From: Aureococcus anophagefferens
Lineage: Eukaryota; Sar; Pelagophyceae; Pelagomonadales; Pelagomonadaceae
DNA: 64,000 nt
Direction of reading: 5' to 3'
Assembly: GCF_000186865.1 (NCBI RefSeq)
Contig: NW_008705564.1
Coordinates: 1,510,675 to 1,574,674, forward strand
Below, piece after piece: positions 27,401 to 37,911 of this stretch. Position 1 is the first letter of the stretch. Each line of letters begins with the position of its first letter. The position numbers were made by a program, and so were the translations under genes. Below the pieces are notes generated by a model, which was not told where the DNA came from, searched no databases, and saw nothing but the letters and a program-made list of their open reading frames with translations.

Positions 27401-30400
27401 GCTGCTCGAGAAGCTCCGCGAGGAGCGCAAGCCCAAGTCGACGCTCTCCGAGGACGAGCGGCGCCTCTGTCTGCCGCTCATCGCCTACTTCGAGGGCAAG
27501 GCCTTCCCCCGGGAGCTCGCGGCGTGCTGGATGCGCTACTGGCGCTGCGGCCAGGCCGCGCTCTCGGAGCTCAAGGAGTTCGCGCACGAGAAGCGCAAGG
27601 ACAACCGCGCGGACTTGTTGTACGCCAAGCACGTGCGGCGCCGCGTCTTCAAGGCCTGGATCGGCGTCATTTTGGAGGAGCGCGCGGAGGCCGAGGCCGA
27701 GGCCGCCGCGCACGCGAAGATGCTCGAGCGCGCCAAGGAGAACGCGAAGAAGCAGCGCCTCAAGGACAAGCACGAGAAGGAGCAGGCGGAGAAGGCGGAG
27801 AAGGAGAAGCAGCAGCACCTCCTGCTCAACCCGCCGCCGCCGCCGGACAAGAGCCGCAAGTCGTTCACCGCGAAGCAGATCTTCGGGAACCGCGTCACGA
27901 CCGGCCACGTGCAGAAGGACAAGGGAACCGTCGCGCCCATCGACACGGGACACACGGCCGCGACGGGGTCCACGTCCCCGACGTCCGGCGGCACGCTCGA
28001 GACGGCGAGCCACGCGGAGCCCGCGTCGCCGAGCCACCCGGCGCCCGCGGCGCACCACGGCGGCGGCCACGGCCACCACAAGAAGCACCACAAGCACCAC
28101 CACAAGAAAAAAAAGTCGAAGAAGGAGGAGGAGGCGGCCTTCGACCCCTACGCCGACGACCGGAACCAGCGCGCGCTCCAGGCGAAGCGCGTCGAGGCGT
28201 CGCTCGCGCACGCCAGGGCAGCAAAAGAGAGCGAAATTCCCAACTTCAAAGGCTCCTATCTCGGCCGTTTTCCACTCGTTTTGGCTGACTTTTGGACGAG
28301 CGATCATCTCTCGGAACTGTCTCGAAGCGTTGATGCTTTTTTTGGAACGCGCGCGCGCGGAAAACTCACGTTGAAGCGACGTTGAATCACTCTTTTGCCG
28401 CCCAGGCGCACGCGCGCGAGCTCGCGACGCGCGTCCGCGCGACCGCGTCCGTGGAGCGCGAGGCCGACAAGCGCAACGACCGCTTCAAGAGCGCGGAGCA
28501 GGCGGAGATCCAGGCCTTCTTGAACGACAAGGACGAGCAGCTCGCGTCGGCGAAGGAGAAGGCGGACCAGCACATCTCCGAGTTCGCGGAGCACGCCGCG
28601 CGGAAGATGGTCGAGACCGTGCACCGCATCCGCCGCGAGGCGGCCCTCGCCTACGACCGCCAGCTCCTGAAGCACGCGTTGCGCGTGCTGCGGCTGCCTT
28701 GGGCGGAGAAGCGGTCCGCGGCGCTCATGCGGCGCCAGATTTTGCGGAACCGGCTCGCGATCTGCGCGCGCTACCGCCAGCTCGACCGGGGCATGCCGCG
28801 CTTCCGGCGGTTACGCGTCAAGTGGGTCGTCTGGAACACGTGGCTCAAGTTGTTGAGCAACCACTACGTCTTCCGGAGCCCCCACATCAACTCGAAGCTC
28901 GTCCGGCGGCGCGACGTCGCGCTCCGGGCGACGGCGCTGCTCCGCGAGCGCGGCGCGGCGCGCGCGCGGACCATCCCCGGCGACGCCTTCGCGGACCTGC
29001 GGGGCTGCTTCTGCCGCTGGGCCTGCTACGTCATGAACCGCATCCGGTGGCGCGAGATGCGGACGCTCGGGGAATTGCGTTTGGACCTCCGCACGAAGAC
29101 GATCTGCTTCATGGCCTTCCGGCGCGAGGCGGGCTTCGGCGACGCCGAGGGCCGGAGCCCCCTGCTCCGGCGCTGCGAGGCGGATTTATGCGAGTACGCG
29201 GCGCGCTTCGTCGCCACGCGGCGGAAGCGCGACCTCCTCCGCCAGCTCCAGGGCAGGACAAGAGAGCGAAATTCCCAACTTCAAAGCCTCATATCTCGGC
29301 CGTTTTCCACTCGTTTCGGCTGATTTTTGGACGAACGATCATCTCTCGGAACGCTCTCGAAGCGTGGATGCTTTTTCCGGAACGCGCGCGCGCGGAACAC
29401 TCACTTTGAAGCGACGTTGAATCTCTCTTGTCCTGCCCAGGCCAGCTCCGCGCGTCGAACGCGATCCACGCCAAGGCCGTGCGCGACAAGGCGCGCAACG
29501 GGCCGAGCTTCCGCAAGTTCCTGGGCACCGTGCGCAAGGAGACGGAGCTGCGCCTGCTCTTCGAGCAGAAGCTCCTGCTCGACGCGTTCGAGATCCGCGG
29601 GACCGTGACGTGCGAGGACCACGACGTGCCCATGGAGCTGCCCATCAACGGCGGCGGCGAGCTTTTGTTCAAGGACCCCGTCGCGCCGCCGGGCTCGAAG
29701 ATCGGCGCCATCGCGGTCTTCGCGAAGCGCGGCCACGGCGTCCTCGGCATCGGCGCGACGGTCCAGGCCGACGGCGACGCGGCGACGATGCCCTTCCACG
29801 GCGGCAGCAGCGGGTTGAAGGAGACCTTCGAGCTCAAGCAGGGCGAGGCCCTGAGCGCCATCGAGCTCACGCTGTCGCCGAGCGTCATCGAGGCCGTCCG
29901 ATTCGAGGCGTCCGTCTTCGGCAACGTCGCCGCGAACAAGAAGACGGGCGGCATCATCGCGACCATGTTCGAGAACAAGCGCTGGATGGGCCTCGCGAAG
30001 ACGAAGAGCCGCTGGAGCAAGTGGTTCGGGTCGTCGGTGTCGTCCGACGCGCGGACCGTCGTCGTCCGGGGCCCTCCCGAGACGGCGATCGTCGCCCTGC
30101 TCGGCACGGCGACGACGTCGCGCGTCGTCGGCCTCGGCGTCGTCTACCGCACGATCCAGCAGGAGGGCGTCTTCTCGCCCTACTGGACGGCGCCTTTACG
30201 GTTGAGCCGCGCGGACGCGGCCACGGCGCTGCCGCCCATCGACGGCAAGGAGAAGCCGGCCGCGGCGCCGCCGCGCGCGCGGTCGTCGAGCCGCGAGAAG
30301 CAAAAAATCGTGAGCCACGCCCTCGAGGACGGCGGCGTCGCCACGGGCGAGGAGCAGCACGTCCTCGAGTTCGTCACCGTGCTGCGCTACCGCCGCGTCG

Positions 30401-31332
30401 ACGCGTTGAACGCCGTCGCGCGCGCGGAGATCTTCGCGCGGCGCGTCTGGAGCAGCCGCATCGTGCGCATGCGGCGCCACCTGAAGCCCCTCTGCACCAT
30501 CACCATCGTCATGGGCCTCGCGAAGTGGCTCTTCAGCGCGCTCGCGGCGCCGCTCGTGCCCCTCGCGCCGGAGAACGACGACGTCGCCGCGCAGCTCGAC
30601 GCCGCTTTCAAGCGCATCTTCGAGGCGGAGACGGCCAAGACCGCCGCGGCGAAAAAAGAGGCGTTTGTGCTCGCGCGCATCGCCACGCACAACCGCATGG
30701 TCGACGAGTCCGCGCGGCGGCCGCGGACGCCGAAGCAGCGCATGCTCAACGCGTCGCGCGTCATGATGTCGCCCCAGTGGCGCACGCAGGAGACCGTGCG
30801 CCTCCTCAAGGACGACCACGACCTCGCCACGGCCGCGTCGGACCACGCTTTGGCATGCGTCGAGGCCGAGGCCGGCGTCCGCGACACGTACGCGGCCAAG
30901 GCCAAGGCGATCCGCGTGGACCCGCGCGCGCCGCGCGTGCGCCGCTGCTACACGCGCCTCGTCGCCCTCGCGCGGCGCCAGCTCCAGCTCCAGAAGGACT
31001 GGGGCGCGGACCACTTCCTCGACACGCTCAACGCGACGACGGTCTCGGAGCAGGGCGGCGCGATGCCCCGCCACGTCTTCGAGGCCGTCATGGAGACGCT
31101 CGTCGTCCGGAAAGCCAACGAGGACGCCCAGCGCGAGCGCGACGCCGAGGAGGAGGCCGCCGCGGAGCTCCGGCGCCTAAGCGCGCCGGACCGCGACGAC
31201 GACGAGGACTCGCTCCACGACGCCGCGTCCCTCGACGACGACGACTCCGACGACGACTCGGGCACGCACGACACCGCCGCCGAGGCCGCGTTCCAGGCGG
31301 CGCTCGTCACGGACGAGCAGGTGCTGAGCTAG
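24459..31332 (+). CDS. large Trp/Arg-rich repeat protein (2,157 aa), possibly Sfi1- or IQ-like
   Basis: Exons 24459-28205, 28406-29240 and 29441-31332 keep one frame across two family-A introner elements of exactly 200 bp each. Large parts are helical and basic, with Trp spaced about every 20-35 residues (FRVCFWPLRTWRIM, LVWRSLVKRRHCKAWF, ALSVWKYWTY), reminiscent of Sfi1/centrin-binding or IQ-type calmodulin-binding repeats. Charged coiled coils follow (27230-27830), then a His/Lys run (GHHKKHHKHHHKKKKSKK). Exon 3 begins with a globular region (GVLGIGATVQADG, MGLAKTKSRWSKWF) and ends acidic. A cytoskeletal or basal-body scaffold is a guess from composition. An internal ATG at 24519 (MGDGDFDP) is an alternative start. 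Confidence 0.75.
28206..28405 (+). mobile_element. introner element A3 (intron, 200 bp)
   Basis: Target duplication GCGCACGC at 28206-28213 and 28406-28413. The donor GC is the first two bases of copy one, and the acceptor is CCGCCCAG. Splicing gives an uninterrupted SLAHAREL reading (phase 0). Confidence 0.93.
29241..29440 (+). mobile_element. introner element A4 (intron, 200 bp)
   Basis: Target duplication GCCAGCTCC at 29241-29249 and 29441-29449. Donor GC from copy one, acceptor CTGCCCAG. Phase 1; the spliced reading is DLLRQLRASN. Very similar to A3, about 1 kb upstream in the same gene. Confidence 0.93.
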
Positions 31333-31413
31333 TAAGGAACGGCTTTTAGGAGGGTTTCGGCGCGATCGGCGGGGCCCGCGCGATCGGCGTCGTCCGTATG
31401 TGTCACTCCGGGA

Positions 31414-31505
31414 CTCGCTCGAGCGCGTCGGGGTCCGGGCTCTCGCTCGAGCGCGCCAGGAATCGCTCGAGCGCGTCGGGGTCCGGGGACTCACTCGAGC
31501 GCGTC
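31414..31505. repeat. short tandem repeat around TCGCTCGAGCGCGTCGGGG
   Basis: Three to four imperfect ~28-bp units each contain the palindromic CTCGAG core and a GCGCGTC string, extending into the last codons of the minus-strand gene that ends at 31491. Confidence 0.7.
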
Positions 31506-31973
31506 GTCCGAGTCGACGGCTTCGTCGGGCTCGCGCGACCGCGACCGCGACCGCTCCCAGCGATCGGACCGCCGCCGCGACCAGGGCGACTCCGGCCGGT
31601 CCGCGCAGCGCTCGTAGTAGACCCAGCAGTCCTGGCACAGAAGGCACAGGCCGTCGTTCGAGTAGCGATCCTCGAAGTTTGCCGCTATGCGCTCGTCCCG
31701 CTGCCGGTTCACGAACGCTCGCAGCGCCTCGGTCGGCGCCGCCTCGACGCCGTCGTCGTCGTCGAGCGTCTCGTGGCAGGCGACGCACGTGTCCGGCAGG
31801 CACTCGCGACACCACCCGCCGATCAGGGACGGGTTGTTGCTCAGGTGTTCGCCGCATTCTTTGCAGAAGTTATCGACTACTTGCCGTCGACTCCACGGGT
31901 CGTTTATCGCGAATGAGAACTCCTCGTAGGACGTGTCCGACTCGGAGTCGCTATACCGACTGTCGGCGTCCAT
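31491..31973 (-). CDS. small zinc-binding-like Cys-rich protein
   Basis: 160 aa from ATG 31973. Three Cys clusters, FCKECGEHL, WCRECLPDTCVACH and CLLCQDCWVYYERC, suggest two or more zinc knuckles. The C-terminus is an Arg/Ser/Glu-rich tail (RSRSREPDEAVDSDD). No known zinc-finger family fits exactly. A nucleic-acid or protein adaptor role is possible. Divergent from the HMG-box gene at 32130. Confidence 0.6.
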   Translation of the reverse strand: MDADSRYSDSESDTSYEEFSFAINDPWSRRQVVDNFCKECGEHLSNNPSLIGGWCRECLPDTCVACHETLDDDDGVEAAPTEALRAFVNRQRDERIAANFEDRYSNDGLCLLCQDCWVYYERCADRPESPWSRRRSDRWERSRSRSREPDEAVDSDDALE

Positions 31974-32011
31974 TTTTTTGTCGCGAACGCGGGCCGAGAA
32001 CCGCCTCAGCA

Positions 32012-32045
32012 CTCTCTCTAGCGCATTAGGCGACGCACCCCGCCT
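32012..32045. repeat. 34-bp dispersed repeat, copy 1
   Basis: Identical to 60861-60894, almost 29 kb away. It contains CTCTCTCTAGCGCATTAGG. Both copies sit in spacers upstream of a gene start. Nothing else flanking the two copies matches. Confidence 0.85.
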
Positions 32046-32129
32046 ACGCGCCTACCTCAGCACTGCTCAGCTGCCACAATTTTTGCCACTTCGAGTCCAT
32101 CTTTGCGGTGCGAGTCCGCGCGAGAGGCG

Positions 32130-33903
32130 ATGTCGTCCCAAGGCGAATTCGATGTAACTTTGCGCATTTTTTACGGATCAGATGGAGTCATGAATGACGT
32201 CGAGACGACGGTCGTAGTTCAACCCTGCTCCGTCTTGCATGTTTTTCTCCAATATAATTTAGATCTACGATCCTCCGACTTTAAGCGACGGCTGGAAGAG
32301 ATGGGAGGAGCGCCAATAGAGGATTTAAAGCAGGCGTTGAAGGAGACCTGGGTGGCATATCAGTCGTTCGACGGCGACGCTGCGGTGGACGGCGCGGCCG
32401 TCGAACTCGACGCGGTCGTCGCGGGACCGTCGACTCTGACTTTGCGAAAGCGCGTCGCCGACAAGGACGCGGTTCTGCTCGTTGCGTATGCATCTGAGAC
32501 ACAAATCATTGACATTAAATGGGCCAAACTACCCCTGACCGCCGTAGTTACAGTCGAGCATACCAGCTGCTTCCGGTTCATGATGAGTCTTGCGCGACAG
32601 AAAGGTTCCATGCAGCCGCTGAGTGAATTGAGACCAGGGACCCTCGATTTCTTTGTGATGTCAGGGTATAGTCAACAGGACGTGACCCAAGCCACCTCCT
32701 CGCTGATCGATGACTACAACGCAGGTCGCTTCGTCCCCGTGGACGCATCCGCGAAAGTCTCCGAGGTCGTCGAGTCGCAACGCGGCCGACGCCGGTGTCA
32801 TGTGCTTCTCGTTCATGCGGCGCGTAAGGGCCCCTTGGTCTCTCGCGACGGCGCTCCCAAGCGGGCTCTGAAAGCGTACACGATCTTCGCGTGGGAGCGT
32901 CGACCGGCGCTGGAGAAGCAGGGCATGTCTCTCGGCGAGATTGGTCCGCCGCGGCGTCCGGTCGAAGGGGCGTTTCTCGCGCGCGAAGCCCTCATTTCCC
33001 GCAGGTAGAGCACTCGGCGAGGAGTGGAGCGAGCTCAGTCAAACAGATCAGGAGTACTATGAAGAATGTGCTTACACGGACAAGCGTCGCTACGAAGCGG
33101 AGCTGGTCTTCGTCGCGGCGGGCGCTTCGCACCTCGACGCGCCGCTCTCTTGGCTCTACCCGTCCAGCGGCCCGAGGACCAACGCGGGCGACGGGATTTG
33201 GAAGATGGACGGTCACGCCGACTCCGAGCTCTTCGAAGCCGCCCTTTCCGCGACCGTGGGCCTGCGGGAATGCGCGCTGAAAGGCGGCAAGTGGTATTAC
33301 GAGATTACCATTCTAGATTTCTGTTCCGTTCCTCAGTTCGGCTGGGCGCTCTCCGGCCTCGCCCCGACTTCAATCAACGGCTGCGGCGACGACGGTAGGT
33401 CCTACGCCTGCGACGGCGACCGGTCCATGCTCTGGGGCCCCGGGGCGAACTGGTCGACGGAACGACACTTCTTCCCGAACCTCCCGTGGAAGGTGGGCGA
33501 CGTCGTCGGGTGCGCGCTCGACCTCGACTGCCGGGAGATCCGCTTCTCCGTCAACGGCGTCTACGACGGCGAAGAGCCCAGCTTCTGCGACATCGTCGAC
33601 GTCTCCGACGCCGCCGCTTACTTCCCCGCGCTCTCGATGCGCGCGGGCCAGGTCTCGGTCAACTTCGGCGGCGCGCGCGCCTTCCAGCACCTTCCGGACG
33701 GCTACGTCGCCGTCGACCGCGCCGCCGAGCCCGCCGCGGAGCCGCCGCCGCCGGCTCCGAAGCCGCTCACCGGCGCGGCCGCGCTTTTGGAGACGCTGGA
33801 CAAGTTCAAGGCGCAGAACGGCGGCGTCGACGACCCGTACTACGCCTGCATGCGCAGTGCGCTCGAGGAGCTGGAAATCGAGGAGCGCGAGGAGGGGTCG
33901 TAA
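32130..33903 (+). CDS. HMG-box plus SPRY-domain protein
   Basis: Exons 32130-32943 and 33005-33903 (570 aa) join by a 61-bp GT-AG intron that interrupts the HMG box (MSLGEI|GRALGEEWSEL). An N-terminal region of ~240 residues (VETTVVVQPC, LTLRKRVADKDAVLLVAY, FVPVDASAKVSEVVE) is shared with the next gene and is not a domain I know. The HMG box (about 250-310) ends SQTDQEYYEECAYTDKRRYE. A SPRY domain (about 340-470) has WYYEITILD, WKVGDVVGCALDLDCREI and FSVNGVYDG. HMG boxes bend DNA, so a chromatin adaptor is plausible. The first 600 bp are visibly richer in A/T than neighbouring genes. Confidence 0.8.
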
Positions 33904-34005
33904 TCCAGCTTTAGTCTTGGACGTCGCCGGAGTGCGCTCGAGGAGCTGGAAATCGAGGAGCGCGAGGAGGGGTCGTAATCCAGCTTTAGGCTCGGACGTC
34001 GTCGG
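33856..34005. repeat. 75-bp tandem duplication at the end of the HMG-SPRY gene
   Basis: 33856-33930 is repeated head-to-tail at 33931-34005 with a few substitutions. The unit includes the last codons (LEELEIEEREEGS) and the stop codon of the gene. The second copy is therefore untranslated. Confidence 0.9.
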
Positions 34006-34128
34006 AGGCCATCGCGATTGGCGAGCCAAGCTCCACAAGGCGGAGTCGAGTTTGCAGTCATTGCAGTCGAATGCGACCCGCTCTTGACGCGATATTCGCA
34101 CATCGCGCGCCAACGACTGCGACACAAC

Positions 34129-37100
34129 ATGCCCGGGCTAGGGGAGCAATTCGAGGTACTTGTGCGCTGGCTCCCGGCCGAGGAGCAAGCATCCGACGAC
34201 GGGCTCCTCAAGCCGGTCGCGTTCCGGGAAACGGCGGGTAAGACCGTGAAGAACTACGCGGACCGGCTCTTCAATAATGTTGGCGACGATCTCCCCGGCG
34301 GCGACGCGCGCGAGTTCTCCTCCGAGCTCGTGGCGTACCGAGGGCCGCTCGACGGCGACGCCGCGGAGGACGGCGCCGCCGTCGCGCTCGACGACGTCGT
34401 CGCGGAACCGTCGAGATTGACTTTGCGACCGCGCGTCCCCGAGGCGGGCGCCGTGCTCTTGGTCGCGTACCAGAACTCGCAGCAGATGTTTTATGACCTG
34501 GTTGATCTGCCCGTGGCCGAGTTTGGCGCGTTGAGCTGCCACGACGTCGCAAGGTGCGCCATGTCGGGCGGAGCGGTGGACACGTTTGACCATCTTAATT
34601 GGCAATTTTTCGTCGCGTCGGGATACAGCAGCCAAGACGTCGAGCTCGTGAAGGACGAGGCTGACTACGACGCAGATCGCTTCGTCCCCGTGGACGCGTC
34701 GGCGAGCGTCTCCGAGATCGTCGAGCCGCGCCGCGGCAGGCGGCACTGCCACGTACTCCTCTTCAAGGCTCTACGCAAGGACCTCACCGCGGCGCCCCTC
34801 GCGCGCGACGACGCCGTGCCGCCGCAACCGGCGAGCGGGTTCGTGCTCTACTTCCGCGCGAAGCACGAGACGAACCCGGACGTCGACGCAGTGAACGACT
34901 TCCCCACCGCTACCTTCGCGCGGGAGACGGCCGCTGAGTGGAAGGCGCTCGACGACGCGGGCAAGCAGCCCTTCTACGACGCGGCGACGAACCAGCGCGA
35001 GTTCTATGACCACCAGGTCGCCTTCTGCCAGAAGAGCGGGGACGCGCTCGTCGGCGTCCGCTTCCTCGACCACCGCAAGTCCGTGAAGGCGTGGGGGGGG
35101 GCGCGCGCGACAGTGACGGCCTACGACGCGACCCTCGAGACGGGCACGCGCACCGACGGGCCCTGCTACAGCATCGCCTACGACGACGAGGCGCGCCCCA
35201 ACGAGACCATCGGCCTCGCGGAGCTCCGAGCGCGCGTCTGCGGCGACGAGGAGAAGGCGAGCGAAGCCGCGGCCGCGGCCTCCGGCGTCGCCGCCGCGTC
35301 CGAGGTCGCCGCGCCGCCGGTCGCCGTCGCGGCAGCCTCGCAAGAGCCCGTGGCTGCGAAGCGATGCCTGGTGATGGTGTGCGCCGGCCCTAAGGGCTCG
35401 GTCGCGCACAAGTTCTTCGACATCGACGACACGCTTCTGGAAACGACGCAGGCGGAGCTCGCGTGTCGCACCATCGAGGCATTTCAGGCGCCGAGCCTCT
35501 GCGCGGACGACATCTTGAAGCATTCCGTGTTTCGCATGTCCGCGCGCTACGCGGACGAGCGCGAGGCCGACGACCGCCGCCTCGTCGTATCGGATTTGGG
35601 TCAATACGGCCGTTCTGATTTACTCAAGGGCGCCAAGCTCACGCTTGCGAGTGCCACTCTCCGCGAGGCGATGGAGACCATTCCTGAAGAAGGTTTCATG
35701 GTCTGCCACGCGAGTTGCGCCGCGCTGACACGCGCCTCCGAGTGTCTATCTACCGTGTCCGTCGTCGATGACCGCGGCAACTCCATGCTACAGAACACTG
35801 GATTCTCTCTGTTAGATTCCTCTGAGACGCAGTACGTCTCCATTTTAGAAGATATGGCGTCGGGCGTTCTGGAAGACGGCGAGTACCTGCGACCTAGGAG
35901 CCGTCACGAAGAAGCGAAACCGAAACAAGAGTGGCTGCTTGATCGGGTCCGAGACGCGACCTCCGAGGCCTTCGCATCTTGCAACGGCGAACCCATGCGG
36001 CCTATCTCCCTAGATGATACCATTGAGGAGGCGGAGGCGCGTCTCGGCGCTCACATCCGGCTCAAGATTGTCGTGCACGGCGTCGGGCTGAGTGACGCGC
36101 CGGCGTCTGACGAGGAGAAGTTTTGGCTGTGTCCCGAGCTCAAGTCCCTCGCGCGCGTGTGCTGGACCGCGCTGGCTGACGACGCCGCGACGGATGACTC
36201 TCAGCGCGCGACGAAGAAGCTCGAGGTCCTCGCGAAGCTCGACAATCAGTACGCGAAGGACGAGCTCGCGTGGTTCGACGGAAGCCTATCGCTGGGCATG
36301 GTTCCTCGACCCACGTCGATGACTCCGGAGGCTTACCGCGAGAAGAGCCTAGCTACGCTCGAAGCAAACTCGGAGCTCAAAGGCGCGCCCAGCTTTATGA
36401 TGAACTTCTCTACTTCATCGTGTCTGGACATCCTTGTCGCAAGTTACCCGAACGCGCGAGAGAGGACCGCCGCTTTGGACGCGTTGCAGATCCTGCGACT
36501 GAAGCGATGCAGCTGCTGGATTCGATCTTTGGCGGCCGAAGCCAAACAAAATACCAAGTCCGATCAACGATGCCGTAACTTCATTTGTAAGCTGGGATAT
36601 AATGCGCGCCAGAGTCTTTTGTACCACGACATGGGATCGCATCCGCATCTCGCCGTCGCGCATCTGCTTTTCGCTTTTTGGCTGCTCGAGGGCAAGGGAA
36701 AAAAATTGATGATGTTCGTGGACACAAAATACGAAAAAAAACAGTTCGGTAGCAACGACGACGAGGTGGTCGCGCGCGGCCTCTCCTTGGCCATTCTCCC
36801 CGCGCACGACTTCAGCGACTACGACGCGGAGTCCGGAGCGGACGTGCGGCGCGCGCTCGAGGATCTCGCGTGCCTCTGGGCGAGCAAGCTGCCGTCGTCG
36901 GTGCGGCACCTCGAGGTGGCGGCGGCGGCCGGCAACGCGCTCGCCGCGAAGGTCGTCGAGCGGCTGCGCGACGCATGGCCGTCGCGAAAGCTCGCGCGCC
37001 AGTACGACCTCACGACCTTTGGCGCGCCGTTCCTCGAGAAGCTGCCGCCGGGCCTCCAAGACCTCGAGAAGGTCATGTCGAAGTACCCGGTGCCCCAGCC

Positions 37101-37253
37101 CTCGGCCCCGGCCCCGGCCCCGGCGCCGCCCCCCGAGGAGGCGCCGCCCGCCGAGGAGGCGCCGCCGCTCTCCAAGGCGGAGATCGACCGGGAGGTCGAG
37201 GAGGCCATGGACGCCCTCGGTGATACCGCCGCCTCCGCTCCCGCGAAGAAGAA
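34129..37253 (+). CDS. large HMG-box protein, paralog of the preceding gene, 3' end in gap
   Basis: One open frame of 1,041 codons runs into the N gap. Residues 1-220 repeat the N-terminal region of the upstream gene (LTLRPRVPEAGAVLLVAY, FVPVDASASVSEIVE, then RRGRRHCHVLL), so the two arose by tandem duplication. An HMG box follows at about 225-300 (SGFVLYFRAKHETNPDV, ETAAEWKALDDAGKQPFYD). The next ~600 residues contain further segments resembling the same N-terminal domain, then helical regions with no match I recognise. The last part is a Pro/Glu linker (PAPAPAPPPEEAPPAEEAPP). The C-terminus and any fusion to the SAM/U-box exon beyond the gap cannot be judged. Confidence 0.7.
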
Positions 37254-37911
37254 NNNNNNNNNNNNNNNNNNNNNNNNNNNNNNNNNNNNNNNNNNNNNNN
37301 NNNNNNNNNNNNNNNNNNNNNNNNNNNNNNNNNNNNNNNNNNNNNNNNNNNNNNNNNNNNNNNNNNNNNNNNNNNNNNNNNNNNNNNNNNNNNNNNNNNN
37401 NNNNNNNNNNNNNNNNNNNNNNNNNNNNNNNNNNNNNNNNNNNNNNNNNNNNNNNNNNNNNNNNNNNNNNNNNNNNNNNNNNNNNNNNNNNNNNNNNNNN
37501 NNNNNNNNNNNNNNNNNNNNNNNNNNNNNNNNNNNNNNNNNNNNNNNNNNNNNNNNNNNNNNNNNNNNNNNNNNNNNNNNNNNNNNNNNNNNNNNNNNNN
37601 NNNNNNNNNNNNNNNNNNNNNNNNNNNNNNNNNNNNNNNNNNNNNNNNNNNNNNNNNNNNNNNNNNNNNNNNNNNNNNNNNNNNNNNNNNNNNNNNNNNN
37701 NNNNNNNNNNNNNNNNNNNNNNNNNNNNNNNNNNNNNNNNNNNNNNNNNNNNNNNNNNNNNNNNNNNNNNNNNNNNNNNNNNNNNNNNNNNNNNNNNNNN
37801 NNNNNNNNNNNNNNNNNNNNNNNNNNNNNNNNNNNNNNNNNNNNNNNNNNNNNNNNNNNNNNNNNNNNNNNNNNNNNNNNNNNNNNNNNNNNNNNNNNNN
37901 NNNNNNNNNNN
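37254..37911. other. assembly gap (658 N)
   Basis: Unknown bases. The left edge is a Pro/Ala/Lys-coding linker and the right edge a Pro/Arg linker, both highly repetitive in GC, which probably explains the break. Confidence 0.99.

Noticed and set aside
24501..28307. 1,268-codon minus-strand frame opposite the large Trp-rich gene
   Set aside because: Leu/Arg/Val-rich mirror of the plus-strand gene, without a plausible N-terminus or motif. It also runs through the introner element, which the plus-strand gene splices out cleanly.
31414..31505. CRISPR-like array
   Set aside because: Units are imperfect, lack unique spacers of constant length and occur in eukaryotic coding/spacer DNA. The same holds for the arrays at 46420-46945 and 54379-54470.
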